Shown piece after piece: positions 14,352 to 14,384 of a stretch of DNA of 14,384 nt. The notes below the pieces were generated by a model. It made no database searches and had not been told where the DNA came from. It was given only the letters and a program-made list of their open reading frames with translations. Every line of letters starts with the position of its first letter. Positions within the stretch are counted from its first letter, which is position 1. The position numbers and the translations under genes are program-made. Location: contig JACZXM010000023.1 of the NCBI GenBank assembly GCA_022571615.1, positions 1 through 14,384 on the forward strand, in the 5' to 3' direction. Source of the DNA: Acidobacteriota bacterium (GTDB lineage: Bacteria; Acidobacteriota; UBA890; WLXD01).

Positions 14352-14380
14352 TGCCTCGGCTACGGCTGGGGCATTTTTTT
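14352..14380 (+). terminator. Rho-independent terminator of the microcin precursor gene
   Basis: TGCCTCGGC (14352-14360) pairs with GCTGGGGCA (14365-14373) as a 9-bp stem with two G-U pairs. The loop is TACG closed by C-G, a very stable UNCG tetraloop, and seven T residues follow (14374-14380). It starts 15 nt after the stop and implies a monocistronic precursor transcript. Confidence 0.92.
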
Positions 14381-14384
14381 GAGG

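Noticed and set aside
1..14384. tRNA, rRNA, CRISPR arrays and intact insertion sequences
   Set aside because: None seen: no tandem spaced repeats, no tRNA-like fold or rRNA stretch noticed, and no transposase or integrase frame.

Overview
The window is a mosaic of two parts. The left 9.9 kb is uniformly GC-rich. It carries a gene set typical of Acidobacteriota and similar soil lineages: a DUF5118/DUF5117 metalloprotease, a secreted tricorn-like protease, an amino-acid permease, an ACMSD-type amidohydrolase and an orphan 'ADOP' MacB/FtsX permease. The lineage is inferred from gene content only. From about 10.4 kb rightwards the GC content falls, most strongly in the intergenic region at 13.8-14.06 kb, and the genes look proteobacterial. 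This suggests a horizontally acquired cassette, or less likely an assembly join in the 9.91-10.38 kb gap.

Left part. The metalloprotease (minus strand, cut by the window edge) diverges from a plus-strand run: tricorn-like protease, APC permease 32 nt later, amidohydrolase 25 nt after that, then a 53-residue remnant of what is probably an M28 aminopeptidase. Together they suggest extracytoplasmic proteolysis, amino-acid uptake and amino-acid or aromatic catabolism. The remnant's stop directly abuts the stop of the convergent ADOP permease (TGA|TCA), which marks an old recombination breakpoint. A 466-bp stretch with no convincing gene follows the permease start.

Right part. This is the most interesting unit, a class II microcin-type export system. 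A HlyD-family membrane fusion protein (CvaA-like, TTG start) and a peptidase-containing ABC transporter (CvaB-like, intact C39 Cys-His-Asp triad and intact NBD) overlap by 4 nt on the minus strand. Divergent from them is a 91-residue precursor. Its 15-residue double-glycine leader, MRELTIEEMNLVAGG, closely matches the microcin V/L/E492 leader pattern. Its 76-residue core is glycine-rich, begins with a Gly/His/Arg tract and has two cysteines. The precursor has a good Shine-Dalgarno site, a plausible sigma70-type promoter, a 12-bp palindrome upstream and a strong terminator with a UACG tetraloop. The likely path is synthesis of the precursor, cleavage after GG by the C39 domain, and export through the transporter and fusion protein with a TolC-type outer-membrane channel encoded elsewhere. 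No immunity gene is recognisable; the window ends just after the precursor terminator.
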